From the NCBI RefSeq assembly GCF_902150065.1, contig NC_043990.1:17459699-17523698 (forward strand): 64,000 nt of DNA, written 5' to 3'. This document shows, one piece after another, positions 24,030-39,215 of this stretch. The DNA is from Myripristis murdjan (taxonomy: Eukaryota; Chordata; Actinopteri; Holocentriformes; Holocentridae). The translations under genes were made by a program, and so were the position numbers. A model generated the notes under the pieces. It made no database searches. It was not told where the DNA came from and was given only the letters and a program-made list of their open reading frames with translations. Within the stretch, counting starts at the first letter, position 1, and the number at the start of each line of letters is the position of its first letter.

Positions 24030-25100
24030 TTAAACACTGAGGCTCCGTGCCAGGTTTTGGCACATTTGAATGTCACATTGACTTGTATATTATGCCCCTG
24101 GGTCGTTTTAGTTCTAGATACAGATCCTGATGCTGCTTTACCTCATCTAGAGTGAGGTTTTTCATCTTTGTACACACTGAACCTATTTGAAAACATGCAT
24201 ATGATATACAGTGATTATTTAGTGTGTGTGTGTGTCTTCATTTGCCCGCAGCTGGGAGGTGAAGAACACACCACACCAGATGCTCTCCACTGTGAGCAGG
24301 TTAACACTCAAACACTCTCACGTTACAGTCGAACCCACAGATAGAAGTTGAAAAGACACAAAACTGAGTCTGTCAGGGCGAGGATGATCAATGATTCAGT
24401 GACTTTTTGATCAATAAGTAATGCCAGGAGACCTAGCTGCCATATCTGTGCCATCTTAACCACGGTGCAGGGACTATTTCAGCTCCCAGTGAAACCTGAT
24501 GCTGGCCCGCAGAGCCGGGGGACCATGACACAGCAGGGACAGGGGCCTCATGGGTGAGATCAGCAGCCATTATGGCATCTGACCCCCAGCATAACAAAAC
24601 TAAAAGAAAGTGCATATAAAATGAAGGAGGGGGCAAAGGGATAATGTTGTGGTGAAAGTTTTAAGGTGGCTAATGATAGAGACTTTAACATGAGGGCTAT
24701 AGGCTTAAATCGGGGGACATAATATTCTAATTCTCATTTGTGGAGGATTTTTCACCAAAGTGGGGCACACTGAGAACTTCTAAATCCAGGATCAGCTGCT
24801 TTCCAAACTGTGGAAAAAGATGATGAAGGGGGTAAACATGATGATGATGATGATGATGGTGCCACAGCTGAATGAGGAGACCGTGGCACTGACAGTGTAT
24901 GTGGAGGTCCGTTCCCCACGGTGCTCAGCCACGCACCAGCCAGACAGTGCCACAGCATGCAGCGTCAATCACACGGCCTATTTTTAGCAGGTTTCTGGGG
25001 CTGCCATGTTGCCTGTGAGGCAGCCGCAATGTCCGTCCGACACAGAGGAGACAGTGCACCACTGAGTCATGGTGGCCTCCTCGCTGCAAGCTGCGCGCTC
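24030..25100. other. intergenic region rbm24-cap2
   Basis: About 1.1 kb without a supportable gene. It has a (GAT)n run at about 24838-24857. The last part (from about 24890) is less AT-rich and probably belongs to the cap2 promoter. Confidence 0.5.
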
Positions 25101-25285
25101 TCAGGTTCACCCGTGTTGCTTAATTAGGAAATCCCGGAAGAGTTTGGTCCTGTGCGCAATTGACTGACGGGGCAGGGAGGCAGGGGGACCGTGCGGCGAC
25201 AGACGCAGGCACGAATCTGTACCGGGATATTGACAAGCACATCAAACACCCCGTCAAACAATTCAATTCGGGACAGAGAAGGGAG
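25101..25285 (+). other. cap2: candidate noncoding exon 1 of cap2
   Basis: A GC-rich segment ends gacagagaagggag and is followed by the strong donor gtaagt at 25286. No ATG in frame with cap2 is needed here, because exon 2 carries the start in a Kozak context. The exon end is well defined. Its 5' end and its link to cap2 are inferred from position and splice phase freedom. Confidence 0.5.
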
Positions 25286-25848
25286 GTAAGTTGTCGTCTG
25301 GAGACTTTAGTTGCTGGATGTCAAGTTGTGTTGCTGTCGGGAGCGGGACAGAGGGGAGGGTACGGGAGGAAATGTCCTGCGGGGTTGCGTCTGTCCCGCG
25401 GAGACAACAGAAACGTGTGCGCTTCTCCTGATTGTGAGAGAATGGAAGACACAGCGCCGACGAGGCGTCCCAACAATGTCCCATTCACCTGCTTTGTGTG
25501 CGGTGCGCCTGCTTTGTGTAATGCCGCTGCCCTTTTTTTGTCTTCTCCAGGGAGCAAATCCAAGCCAAGCCCGCCGCAAAACAATAATTTTCTGCGGTTT
25601 AAAAAAAATCGTGTTTCTGGATTTGATGATGTTTTGGATCAGCGGTCATGTTGTGGCGGGGAGAGGAGAGCACGCCAGCATCCATCCCTCGTTTAACTGA
25701 GGCGTGAAAAATCCTGTCAGCATGCCAGTGTCATGTCAACAATGTTTTATTATGGTGTGTCTGTGTTGATCTCATCTGCCTTGGCCTCATCTTAGATTAT
25801 TCAAAGCATGGACACACAAGATATAATGTCATATGGTAACAATCATGG

Positions 25849-25883
<35 letters not shown>

Positions 25884-28800
25884 AGCCTATATGTGCTGTA
25901 GTAGCTATATTTACCTACTACAGTATGCTTTTATATACATTATTATCATCTCAATGTATCACCTACAAGCCTATTTTTGACATAGCTACTATAATCAAAC
26001 TTTTACTGCATTTTAAACATTTAAACATAAACATTACCAAACATCAGGTAACAACAGAAAGCATAAATTTGTGTAAGATCATTATTGGTGACAAGTTTTT
26101 AGCACCAAGGTGACATAACTGGAGTTTGTAAATATGAATAAATATTATGCTGCTATACGCTACCCCAACATAGCACTGAACATGCCCCATCAAAACCTTT
26201 GCCAACCAGTTGTGATGATCATGCCAGGGCAACATCATGTAGGTTTTATCACCTGTAAACGCTATTCTGGCCTGGCATTTATTTTGCTGTATTTTTTATG
26301 GTTTGTTTTATTAAACTATTCTCATCAAAGGCCCATCCCGTGGAGACTTATGAGGGTCATTCAGACTATCAGGCCCGTAATGGTGCTAAAAGCCAAGCAG
26401 TGGCCCAATATAGACCCTAAGATCAGATGCCGGGCCATGAAGTTCAGCAGACACAGATCAAATACAGTCAGTAATACCTTACCACTGTGATAACATGTGC
26501 GCTTTCTCAGCTGTTGGTTGGGGATCGAAGTCTTTATGTGGCAGCCAGATACCATTGCCCACCTGTCAGGAACAAGCATTATGTGGTATTTAAATTGTTC
26601 CAAATCAAACAGGAGGCTTTATCTTGGTACACAAAAGGCTGCTAATCTGTATTTTAGGTGATGCTGAAGCTTACTGAAACTCGCTGGGCACATGGATCAC
26701 ATGCATGAGACTGAAACATTTGCCAAGTGCTGTTGTTAATGCATTTCTAATGCAGCTGAGCTCAGTGGGTCAGGCCCAACCTGTGCTGTTTCTCACTCAG
26801 TTTCTGTTGTGATTGGGAAACATAAATTCCATAAACAAATAAAAGTCATTGGCCATGTCTTTGCATTGTTATGGAAAGGTTGGCTGGCCGACAATACCAA
26901 AGAGATGAGAAGTGTGAGGATTTTATTAAGAGTGACATTGATGAAGTGGAGTATGATGGGTTGGAGAAAATGCAGTAATTATTGTCTATTCTCTACAATA
27001 TGTAATTATTACATATATACAAAATTACATGTTCAACTATTGTAATACATAAATACATTGGGCACACATCTAAATATAGTGTAGATAGTGTGAAATTTGA
27101 AAAGAACTAGAGTTAGGTGTCATAGTCTGAGAAGATCAGACCAAAATCTTTTCCAAGCTGACCAGAATTTAGGATCAGCTGCAGCAGAGTTTACAGCGCA
27201 CATGCTCAACCTGTAGCTCTCCAGGTTTCAGGGTTTGCCCCGTCCCACATGGAGCGCCGCCCTGACCTGGAGAGCAGAAATAGCTGCTGAGGCCTGCGAC
27301 AGGCATCTGGCACTGCTGAGAGAATTCTCTAGAGAGATGACAAGGTGACGCCCATCAGGCCGTGTTTGCTGCTCATAGCACATAATTACTAGACATAATT
27401 ACCGAAATTACAGTCACGGAGCAAAATCCAACATACTTTGCCACATAATGCAGAGGACCTTGGTGATGTTTGTGTTTCTTGGAGATTGTTTGGTAAAAAG
27501 TGTCGGCTGTAATGAGTCTATAACTTATTCTCCTGGTTTGTGTGTTAGATATGCAGGTAGCAGGTGTCAGATTAGGAAGCGTGTGTTAGCTCGCAGTAGT
27601 TTGCAAACAGAGACCTTGCATAAACATGCAGTGGGTGGCTAGATTGAATTCCAACCTGTTGACCAATAAATACTGGAAAGAGGCCTGCTTTGCCTCATGG
27701 TGAGACACATGGCTGGCCAGGCTTTGTGAAGAAAATATGATCTGTCCACCTACAGCGACAGATCATTTTATATACATTTCCCTTTGATTCAGCGGGACAT
27801 ATTTGGTGTGTTTGGAAATCTTAGAATCTCCACTAGGGTTTAAAGTGAAGCTCGGCCGCACAGCAGTGACAAACACACCAGTGGGACCGGCAACGTTGAA
27901 GCCCATGCATACCATGTTTCAGGAAAATTTGGACACATTGCAGTTTGTGAGTGCATGAGTGCCAGTGCATTTCTTTGACATGAGCATTCATAATTTGTGT
28001 GTGCTCATGTGGGTCAGCATCCTCGCCGAGAGTCTCGTCTCTCATTTACAGGAGCTGTTTGTGCTAACAGTGTAGAAATGTAATCAGGGGAATGGACGGG
28101 GCTGGTGAGGTCACTGTCCAGATCAGGTGATCTGATACAGTTTCTACTCTATCTTTGGAGAAGATTACGTGGGTTTGTCCCCCTTCGAAGAAAGTTTACC
28201 ACCATGAGTAATGTGTCTTTTAAAAGGACACTTCTACTGTCGTTAATGCTCTTGTTTAGATTACAAAACAGTGGGCTTTTATGTTTTTATACAGTAATGA
28301 AACTTGAGTCTTCACATCCAAGTCGGTTCCTATATTACTCAGGCATGATCATATATCCACTGCAGGGTGGAAGGCTGAACCAGCCCCACGCCATAAAAAT
28401 CCTATAAACATCAGCATTAAACCTGTATGTACAGGGCAGACACAGAAAAACATTCTGGTAGTTTATTGGCCATATCTCATCCATCCAGACAGAGAAGATA
28501 TATTGTCGACGCCTGTGTTTTCTCAACTTTTTTCCCCCATTCGTCTGTAACTGCACAAACCTCTCTCTGACTTTAGCTTTCTGGCTTTCCATCAGCATTG
28601 TCTCCCTTCTCTGTCACTCCTAAATCTAATTGGGTGATGCATTTATGTGTTTGGAAGCTGAGGGTGTGACTGTGGCAGAGGGCCATGGAGCTCAAACAGG
28701 GACATTGCTCATATGAACTCCACTGCACTGGATACTGTTACTGTCACTGTCTGCTGTTGACATCAACTAGTTTCCTGAAAACCAGGGGACAGCAGGGTGG

Positions 28801-29091
28801 GATAGTTGTTATGCAGATTGTCCTTCAAGTGGAGGATTGGAGCTCAGGCATCTGCGCTGCTGAAGTGTCTTTTAGCAAATCACTGAATTGCTGCCAGCTT
28901 CAGGGTTGCTGCTGTGTCACATCACACAACTAAACCCTCAGACTAGATCATTTATTTTCTTAATGTGATTTAAGCAGTCAGGGCTGCGTCTTTAGTAGTT
29001 GACTGAGAAATTGAGTCCAATCTCGGTTTTCTTATCTATCATGCAGCCCACTGACTGTTCTTGCTTTTGATTTTTTTTCAGGTTCGTCACC

Positions 29092-31417
29092 ATGGAAGCG
29101 CTAATGGAGCGGCTGGAGCAAGCCGTGACTCGCCTAGAGCAGATGTCCATCAAGATGCAGGCGTCTGGTGGCATGGCTAATGGGGACTGTGTCAATGGCA
29201 TCGATGGAGGTGAGTCTGTCTGCTGAGAACGGCATTCGGCAGACGTTTGGAAAGCAGCGCTTCGGAGCAACTTGAATGCTCACAGAGAAGACGATGTTGT
29301 AGGACTGCGCTGAGCAACACAGCTCTGCTCTGGGGAAATATGGAGAAGTTGTTGAACTATACCAAAGTGCAGCTTGGGTTGTTTTTTGGGACAAACAACG
29401 GAGCGTCTATTCTATTCTCTTCTATTCAATTCTGTGAAAGAGGAATTTGATGTGCTCTGGTTGGTTCATGCTTCCTGCAGGAATGTTTTTACATGTTTAC
29501 ATGTTTGTAAAATGAAGCAAATGGGGCCCAAACAAACCGCACATATGAGTTATGCATTATGTTTTGTACTGCTGAAATTTGAAACAAGGCTGATGGCACC
29601 TCACCTTCAAACAGGATTGGCTGAACAAACTGAGACTGGAACTGTTGGGCTGAATTTGATGGGGCTCTTTTTTGTTGTTGGAGAATGTGGAGGTGAATCA
29701 CAAGCAGCAGGAGAAGAGTGAATACCAGACAAACAAGCAGGGCCCCATGTCCGGCTTATTATTCTCTTTGTGTTCATTGTATTTCACCCTCTCGTGCCCT
29801 CCTTCCTCACCTTGGTCTCCCTCCGTCTCGGTAGCTCTGTCCCAGTGCGTGGAGGCCTTCGACCTGCTGCTGAGGGGTCCAGTGTCAGACTACCTGAAGA
29901 ACAGCCGAGCCATAGGAGACGACGTGGAGAAACACGTAGGTGTAAATGTTCCTGGAAATTCACGGGCTCGTTTTCCAATCATGGAAAACACCTGGAAAAT
30001 TCAAAAATGATCTAGAAATAGGAATGGAAAGATATAAAGTTTGGCTGACATTACGTTTCCTCAGCTCACATTGCCCTTGTGTGCCTTTGCAGCACCTGTT
30101 GATACCCGGCTGTTGTCTTTCATGCAGTTTGGAAGGCAAAACAGGTCAAAAATACGCAAAAAAGACTCTTTGATCAGTATGGTTGATCAGCCGTGCGAGA
30201 TAAACACATTTGTGTGTTGTTGTCATTTTTTTTACACGTAAAACAAAATGTTGCACAGCCCAACAATGTGTTGACAACGTGTTATTTGAGACATCAGTTT
30301 CATGCAATTTTGAGCTATTTGGCCACTTTGAATCAGTCTAAGGTGACCTGAGACCAACAGCAAGCATGTATATAAGTCACTGAAGATGTCCTTGAAAATT
30401 CCTGGAAAGTTATTTCTGTAAAAGAGTGGGAACCCTGCTTTTTTTTTTTTTTTTTTTTTTTTTTAGTGTTCAGTCAAATTTAACATATCCTCAAAACCTC
30501 CTGATTGTCCAAATGTTGAGCCTGATACTTTTTTATTTGTCTAATTACATTAGATTTTGGGGAAGATCAGCTAATCACACATCTGTTTGTGCTTTAGATG
30601 ATGATGCCTCTCTGCCTCTCAGCTCTGCAGTGGCATGAGAGCATAGTGAGGGCAGAGATCATAGTGAGGGCAGCTCCTCTCAACAGTGAGCATGACGGAC
30701 GTCAAAAGGAGAAATCCGTGACGCACTCTGTGTTTCTGACAACTTTTATTTCAGTGGAGGTCAAGTTATATACAGATGTGGATTTCCCTTGCCTAGATAT
30801 GATTGGGTCTGGGAAGCTGAAGGGTAATGAGCGTGTCTGGGAGGTCCACAAGTCTTGTAGAGAAGGCTTGTCAAAGTTTATGTAGAGGAAATGGCAGTGT
30901 GTGTGTGTGCGATGGAGAAGATAATCTTTTTTCTTCCATCTACAAAGCCACGGATGGGAGTACGATTGGACTTTGACCCGATATTCTAGTTTTAAAAACC
31001 ACACATGGAGCACCTTTGCCTATTTTTCTAATGACCCGTACTCCCAGTGGGACTTTGTGTGTATTTTGCGGTAAGTGAGTTTGCAATAATAGCTGTATTA
31101 TGCTCTTGAAATAGACCAAAAACAACAGGGAGCGCTCCAAAAACACAGGAGTTGATGCAATCAGAATGAAATTACCCCAAACTGTAGAGAGAGAGTGTGT
31201 TTCTCTCTCAGTGTCAGGGCAGAAAATCCCTCTATTTCAGTCTCCCATCACTGATTTGTGTGAGGAGGTGGGGGGAGTGTGTGAGCGGGAGCAAGAGGTA
31301 CTGTCTTTAAGTTTGGAGAGCTCCTTTTATGGACAAAGACTCCCCGGTGGTTCCCTTGGCCCCAACTTGAGGTCTCTTCCCAAATACACAGAGGACATGG
31401 CTGGCTGGGCCTAACCC

Positions 31418-31475
<58 letters not shown>

Positions 31476-33180
31476 TCATGGAGTTTCTTTTCATGTCTAA
31501 GATTGATTTCCTGACTGGAGGCCAAAACTGGGCGTATTTTTTGGCTTTTGAGAAATCATGCAAACTTCACATTATATATCCTCAGCTTATCTAATGCTCA
31601 CTATTTATTACATTCAGGAAAATGCTTCATATGCATGTTGTAATCATAACTGACCTCGGTCCTTTTTCGTTGCCAGGCGGAGATGGTGAGCAACGCCCTG
31701 CAGACTCAAAGAACCTTTCTCAAAATGGCCGCCACGCACCAGGAACCTGCACAGGTACGACAGTGGAAAGTTGACACCCATCAAGGAGTGTGACAACATG
31801 AGTGCTGCTGGGCTGATTCGACCCCAACACCCGTTCGATTTGTCAGACAAATAAAATGGTGTGAATAGGCTCTCCTTCATACCTGCTGCTGTTTGTGCCC
31901 TCAGTCTGTCTAAGGAGCGACTAACGTGCGAAATCGGCAGCACAAGTCCAGCCTAAACAAGAGAATATGAATTTTATGAGTCTGTTCATGTATGAAATAT
32001 GCTCCAGAGAAACGACGAGATCTGAGAGCATTACTCATTTCAGATGTTTCTTTGTTTGAGGGTTGCATCGGGAAACTTTACAGTCTGAACTTATGAACTG
32101 TGTGCAAAATCCGTGAGGGGGTTCCCATGGTGGCTCAGCAGTTCTTTCTGAAGGAGCTTGTTGCATGTTCTTGTTTTTTTTCCCACGTTCCCCCTCCACG
32201 TTTCACTTTAACAAAGAAACGAGAGCTTGAAATCTATCAGACTGAGCTTGCTGTGGATCCTGGCCCCATGTGCCTCTCTCTGGCCTCCCTCTCCTGAGCT
32301 CCCCAGCGCTGCAGCGGCTAGCCGGGGCCCGTCCTGTGGCCAGCCATGCGGCACCACACGGCACAGACCGCTGTTCACAGAGGGATTACGCTGCTCTTTG
32401 ACTAAGAAAACGCTAATACAACACATTCCCAACGTATTCACGTATAGGGAAAGGGGGAGGTGGGAGAGAGAGCTCTGTTTGTGTGTGTGAGAGTGAGCTG
32501 ATGTGATATCATCCTGTTGGCCTTCAGTGTGTGTGTGTGTGTGCGTGTGTGTGTGTTACAGCGTCCACAGAGCCCACCAGGAAATGATTACCCCCTATCT
32601 CCCAGGCCATTGGCTGAGAGGCTGTGAAAAGAGCATTAAGCGATTGTCAGAAATGCAAACAAGGAAGGAGTGAGGGTTTTACAGAGAAAGAGGGATTGAC
32701 CCAAGAGAGGAGGGTGGGGAGCGGGGTGATGAGGGCGGGGGTGGGGTGGGAGGTCCACCACCGCGGGCAACACGAGCAAATCCAAAACAAAAAATGGAAA
32801 ATGGCACCGAAAAAGAACCAAAAACACAAGCATATATGCGTCTATCAAGGCATTCGCATACACACTTGCATGCTAAATAGCCCTCCTCTGCACACACACA
32901 CACACTAAAAACCTCTCTGTATCAGTTACTCAATGCAGCTGATACACTCCTCAACAAACACACGTACGCATGCACACACTGTGAATCCCCCTATCTGTAA
33001 ACCAGCTTCCAAAAAACCTCTACACACACACACACACACACACACAAATACAAACACATCCGTCACCCTCTCTCATTCATGACTTTATCTGTAGCTCTCC
33101 ATACAGATTGGACAGTTGTAGAAAAGTGTGTGTGACCCTCGCCAATGCCCCGATGGAGATCTCCACAAATACACACACAG

Positions 33181-33231
<51 letters not shown>

Positions 33232-33422
33232 TTACAAACCTCTGGCCTTTCTCTCCAGCGCAGCCCTGTTGTGCTCCCTGACTTTTTATGGGCATGTTCT
33301 ATATTTGAGCCTCTTGTCAGTGTGTGTGTATGTGTGTGTGTGTGTGTGTCTGAGACAGAGAGAGCAAAAGAAAGAAAGCCTTGATCATGTGACCCCAGCT
33401 TGGCCTGTTACTCCATGTGTGT

Positions 33423-33479
<57 letters not shown>

Positions 33480-36400
33480 CTGGGAGTTCACACACTGCCA
33501 GTCCTCTCACACTGCTCATCCCCCCCTGCAGACAGACTGTTTTGTCCCATCGTCACTCTCCCTGCTCTCCACCTTTTGATCTGCTGCTTGCACAGGAAGT
33601 CACGGCCCGGGACGCCACGCGATCGCATGCTGGCCTCGTTTGCTACCAATCAGATAACATGAGTCGACACTTTGATCCTTTTTTTTTTGTTTTTTGGCTG
33701 GGATTCTCCCTCAGTCGACTGTCCGCTGCTCCATCAGCCACAGCGCCGACTCCGTACATGCACATTTGAATTTGTGCGGGTACATTTTGGGTGCCGCTCT
33801 CAAATCTGTGCAGCCTCACTTGGTGGATGTTGTCTCATTTTCCTGTTTCTTACTTCATCACCCTGAAATTTTGTCTGTTTATTTTCATATTCGAATCCCT
33901 CCCTGCACCTTTCATCCTCTCTCTCTCTCTCTTCCCTCTCTCTCTCTCAGCCCAGAGATAGAGTGGCTATTTCTGTGTCCGTTCACACAATGTAGCATGA
34001 CTGAGAGAGGGGAAGTCCACACTCTGATCTGGGGACTGACTCACAGAAACCAGTTCATACGTTCAGTGAGAGCCGCGTTGCTGTTGACTGCAAAGTAGCG
34101 AGGCCTTGACCGCTGGTTTTCAAACCTTTGATTCATCCGCAGGTCCCCAGTTGAGGTCATAAAAACCCCGGTGATCCTTATATGAAAAGATATTTTGGTT
34201 TGTGTCGAGTATTACATTGTTCAGATGTCGGAACACACTGGTGAGCTTAAAACAACAACAATAAGATGACAATTAACGGTTCATCATTTTGCTGAGGACC
34301 CCATGACCCCGCTTGCACAATGGCATGTTGGCCTGCGGTAGCCTTGTTTGGTAAGGCTTTAACTATCAGCAGTGTCTTCAGGTGAAAAAGTTCCCTTTCT
34401 CTACACTAAATTTTCACATATTCGACATTGAAGAAAGAGATAAAAGAGTAGATAAATACTGGAAAATAGAATAAACTAGTTTTGGTCCCATTAACCTCTA
34501 CTGGTGCAACATTTACTCCACTTTGGGGCGGGAACGTTTGCAGAAGTAAAGCCTACAGGGCAAGCACACCTTCCTTCTCTCAGTGAAAACTTTAGGTGCA
34601 GATGCTCTAAATTTGCCCGAGAAGAGAGACAAAACTTCATGGTGCATTTTACCACTCAACCAAATTGGGAATCAGCGTGTGTTACGTCAGGTTGCTCTCA
34701 TATTCTCACTCGGAAAAATACAGTACATCCCCGTTTCCTGTGGCGCGGTGTCCGTTTCGTGGACAGGGAGCAGATCTGGTCACGGACAGTTGCTAGCATG
34801 ATTTAGTGAGAATCAAAGCGGCCGGAGGAGCAGTGAAAGGGCCGTCTATCTCCACTGATGGAGATCATGTGCGTCTAATTGGGGGAAAAATTTGTCAGAA
34901 AAAAGGAATTAGTGTATTTCTATTTTTGTCACTCTCTGGCAGGCATGCAGAAAGATACATTTACAAACCTTGTGCATTACCTGGTACCTGCATCCATGCA
35001 TGCATAATATAAAAAAGTAGTTTTTACACTAATCCGTGCATCCTCCACATACACACAGACACACACAAACAAACATGCACATGCACACACAAACACATGT
35101 TGTGGGACAGAGCTTCACAGTATATTCTGCACTGACCAGTTATGCATCAGGAATGTGTGACTCTTGCACAAACTGTGGTTTATCTTAATGCCTACAATGA
35201 AATCAGCCTTTTAAGCCGCAGGTCATGTTGTGGCCGTTTTTGTTCAAATCTGTCAGAGTACAGAAACAAATGTCTCGTTACAGCTCGTCAACAATAATCC
35301 ACTCCCAAATTCATAGCGTGGTCACAGCAGCTGTTAGCTGTACATCAGAATAAGAAAGCTGTAGTCGGCAGTCTACCAAGGAAACATTGTGTTACTACGT
35401 GCATGTGTGTGTGTGTGTGTGCGTGCATATGTGATAGGTAAACTGTAAACACTGCAGAGCGGTATGCCTTACAAGGCCAGAGGGATCTCCCAGCGAACAG
35501 AGGAATGTTTGCAGGACGGGAGCGGAGCGGAGGGGAGGAGAGGCAGCGAGCTGGGAATGGAAGAGCAGCCATAACTGAGATCTGGAAGATCCAGTGGAAA
35601 AAAGGCTCCAGTTAATAAAATTAGTTACTGCCCTGTAGCCTGGTTTAGGATCTGACGGCTGGCATCGAAGCAGGCGGTGCCATGGGTGGACAGGAGAGAC
35701 GTCACTGGGGTCTTTAAAATCCAAAGTATCTGAGGCACTTAAGGTTTTTTCTAAAGAGGATTTGTCATGCGAAAAAAAATACTGCTGCAGTTTGCTAAAT
35801 AAATGTCCAGGAATGTGTCCAGTGTGGATTTCTCGCTTGCAAGGCTTTTGTGTCGTTTGCTTTAAATGCAATGCAGAGTTTGATTGCACTCATGCTCCAC
35901 TCACCTACAAACAAAACCCTTTCCTCGCTCCCCTCTCACCTCCTCTGCTCTCACCTGTTCCCCTCCTTTTCTCTCCCATTTTCTACCTCTCCTCCCCTCC
36001 TGCTGCCCTCCCCTGCCTCTGTGTCTCCCCCTCAGGCGGAGCTGCGTGACCTGCTGAAGCCGATCTCTGATCACATCCAGGAGATCCAGAGCTTCAGAGA
36101 GAGAAACCGCGGCAGCAGCCTCTTCAACCACCTGTCAGCCGTCAGCGAGAGCATCCCCGCTCTGGGCTGGGTGGCCGTGGTGAGGAATAACACACAAGCA
36201 GATGTGTATGAACATAAGGAGGCACGCATGTGTTTATATACAAATCCATGCACACTTGCAGACGTACACTCATGTGCTAAAGGTTATTATAGACCAAAAT
36301 AGGCCATGAAACCATCCTGAAATGAAAATAATGTGCAGTAAACACGCAAAATCATAAAGCTGAAGAAGAAATAACATCAAATTGAAGTCTTTCCAGGTTT

Positions 36401-36946
36401 TCATTCTGTGAACAATTCAACAAGAACAGAGAATCGGTACACTTATACTGTATCATACAGTATTCATTTAGACATCCAAAGGCTACCAGCCCAACTGCTT
36501 AAATACTAAACCAAGTGTTGGTATTAAGGGGAATTAAACAAAAATTCATATTATAATAAATGGAATAAAACGTCACACATAGATAGATTTGCAAACTTTA
36601 AATGAACCGATCTATCTGTATTTTCCCGTCCTCTGTCTTCCCTCCAATCTCTGTTTTCCATCACTCCAAAAATCTCTCCTCTTAAATTTTTTGGGGAGGA
36701 AGATTATTCCCGATTAGGATCAAAGCTCGTCCACTTGAGATTTGGAAAAACAAGAGCTGGAAATGTGTCTGGTCTGTGTAAAATGACGACGCCGTCAGTG
36801 GGGCCCTTTTTTCCCCCTCAGAGGACTCGTCAGTCAGTCCTGCTCAAGTGAATGATCTCACCATGTGCTCGTCTACGTTTTCTCAAATTCAGGTAGAGCT
36901 GCAGTTAGCCAGATCCTTCTTCCTTCTCGAGGAAATTTATCCTCTT

Positions 36947-36990
<44 letters not shown>

Positions 36991-38329
36991 AGAGCCAGAA
37001 GCCGGGTCCCTATGTGAAGGAGATGAACGATGCTGCCACCTTCTACACCAACCGAGTGCTGAAGGACTACAAGGAAACGTAAGTATGTCTAATAGGCTCC
37101 AACATGACCGAGGACCCCACAACACAACAACCAGTGACATTATAGTTTTTCATGGTAAAGAGGATGCGGATGGGGATTTGACTTTGGAAATTAGAAACAA
37201 ATGGTGCCAATTCATTTTATAGCCGTCATTACAATATAGTTACCCCTTAATTCCCCACAATTTGGTTCTCTTACCTCGTAATTACCCCATAATTACAAAA
37301 TAGTTACACTGTAATTTGCAGACTGTAAAATACAGTACTCCCAAAAAAATATCCCTTCAAAACTTTCAAACCCTGTAGAGTTGAGTGAGCAAGCTACAGC
37401 GTACAATAGTGTTTCATTTGAATATGCGTAATATATTCTGACAAAGGCATTTTACATGCATTGATAATTACATTTTTTTTTGCACAAGCAGTAAAACTTA
37501 GCACTGCCTCTCAGTAACTGTAAAACACTCCACCTCGCTCTCATTTTTTAATTTTGTTCACGCGCATCTGCTCTAATCCATCCTCACACGCCTCCCTCGT
37601 TACTATCTCATTGCACCCCCCCTCCCCCCACCTTCTCTCCTTCCTCCCGCCCTCCTTCACCATCCTCTCAGCGACAGACGCCATGTGGAGTGGGTGCGCT
37701 CCTACCTGTCGATTTGGACCGAGATGCAGTCCTTCATCAAGCAGCACCACACCACCGGGCTGGTCTGGAGTAAGACTGTGAGTGCAGTAGCATGCACACA
37801 CACACACACACATAGAAAGCTGAAACTTGTGATTTCATGTCAAAATGGCTGCTGTGAAAAAGGTCTTTTGACCCATATACAATACTTAAATGTGATATGT
37901 GTATGTTTGATGTTGTAGATACATCCATACAAAAAACACACATGCACCACATCATGCAAGAAGATAACAGTGTCACTGTCCCCTTCACTGCCAACGTAGC
38001 CCTTCCTTTGTCTCTGAGCATCCATAATAAACTTGATGAAAACAAGGAATGCTATCATTTCACATCTAATCACCTCTATATCTCTGTCATTATTCGTCTC
38101 TCTGCGGTGTTTTCCTTTCATTTCCGTTCGCAAGCCTCGATATTTTTATATCAGGTCTCAAATTAAATCGTACTTTGCATACACTTCCATTTTTAGTTAT
38201 GGAGCAGCTGGTTACATAAAAACCAGGCCAGAGAGCATGAATGAATGAATGAATGAAACTGCTCCCTGGTGAGCGCTCGCTGTGGCTCCTCCATTGAGCA
38301 ACACAGAGCTCACTGAACCTCTATCACTC

Positions 38330-38367
<38 letters not shown>

Positions 38368-39175
38368 CTGTTTATGGATGTCTGCTTCAGGACTTTTAAC
38401 TGCTCTGCACTCTTGCTCACATCTCAGAGAGTATGATAGGTTAAAACCAAAGTTTTTCCTCTTCTTAGCTGGGAGGGATTTTTTTAAACCTTTATTTATC
38501 TAGGGAGGGTTTTCTAAGCACTTTGCATTTTGGCGATTCCCTGCCTCCCTCACATCTCGGAGCAGCCAGGTTCAACCACAGACTGAGCCGCTCCATTCCA
38601 GCGGTGGAGTTTTGAGTCCCGTGTTCAAAGGCCAGTGTGAGATGTTGAGGGAGCTGGCAGAGATACTCACTCTCTTCCACCTCGATTTTCCCACCAAGTC
38701 TGGGAATGGCCACTGCTGAACTTACATTGGCCCTGCTCATTTGGAGTGTCATCTCGTGAGGGCTTCTTTTTTTTCCAGCTCTTGGTTGTTTTTTCTTCTT
38801 AACTTGAAAAAAAAAAAAGATCAAAATTGAAAGTAAAAATGCATTTAACAACCAGAACACGCAAATTTTTAGGAAAGTTGTGCTCTCTCTTGGTGTCAAA
38901 GGATTAGATTGCAAGCCAAAGAGAAGCTAACATTCAACAACTGTGTCCAAGCGTGTGTCATCTCTGTGTGCTGGTGTGTGTGGAGAAACTTGAGAGCCTG
39001 CAGTAGCCGTGTGTGTCAGCTGTCGCCCCTGCTGTCACACGACAGAGCTGAAGTGTGTGTGAGGATTGCTGTGTGTGTGTGCACAAGGACGGGAGTGTGT
39101 GGCATTAACAGGTGGTCCTCAGGCTTGGCTTGAATGGAGGTTTTCTTCACAGAAGAACCCCAACAAAAGGCCTGT

Positions 39176-39215
<40 letters not shown>

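Noticed and set aside
33183-33477. Regular repeats considered as a CRISPR-like array
   Set aside because: They are dinucleotide microsatellites without unique spacers, in a vertebrate genome.
38492-38914. Open frame of 140 residues on - in a cap2 intron
   Set aside because: The second half is not low complexity, so I looked twice. I recognise no domain, it includes a poly-Phe/Lys patch from T runs, and I see no promoter or splice partner.
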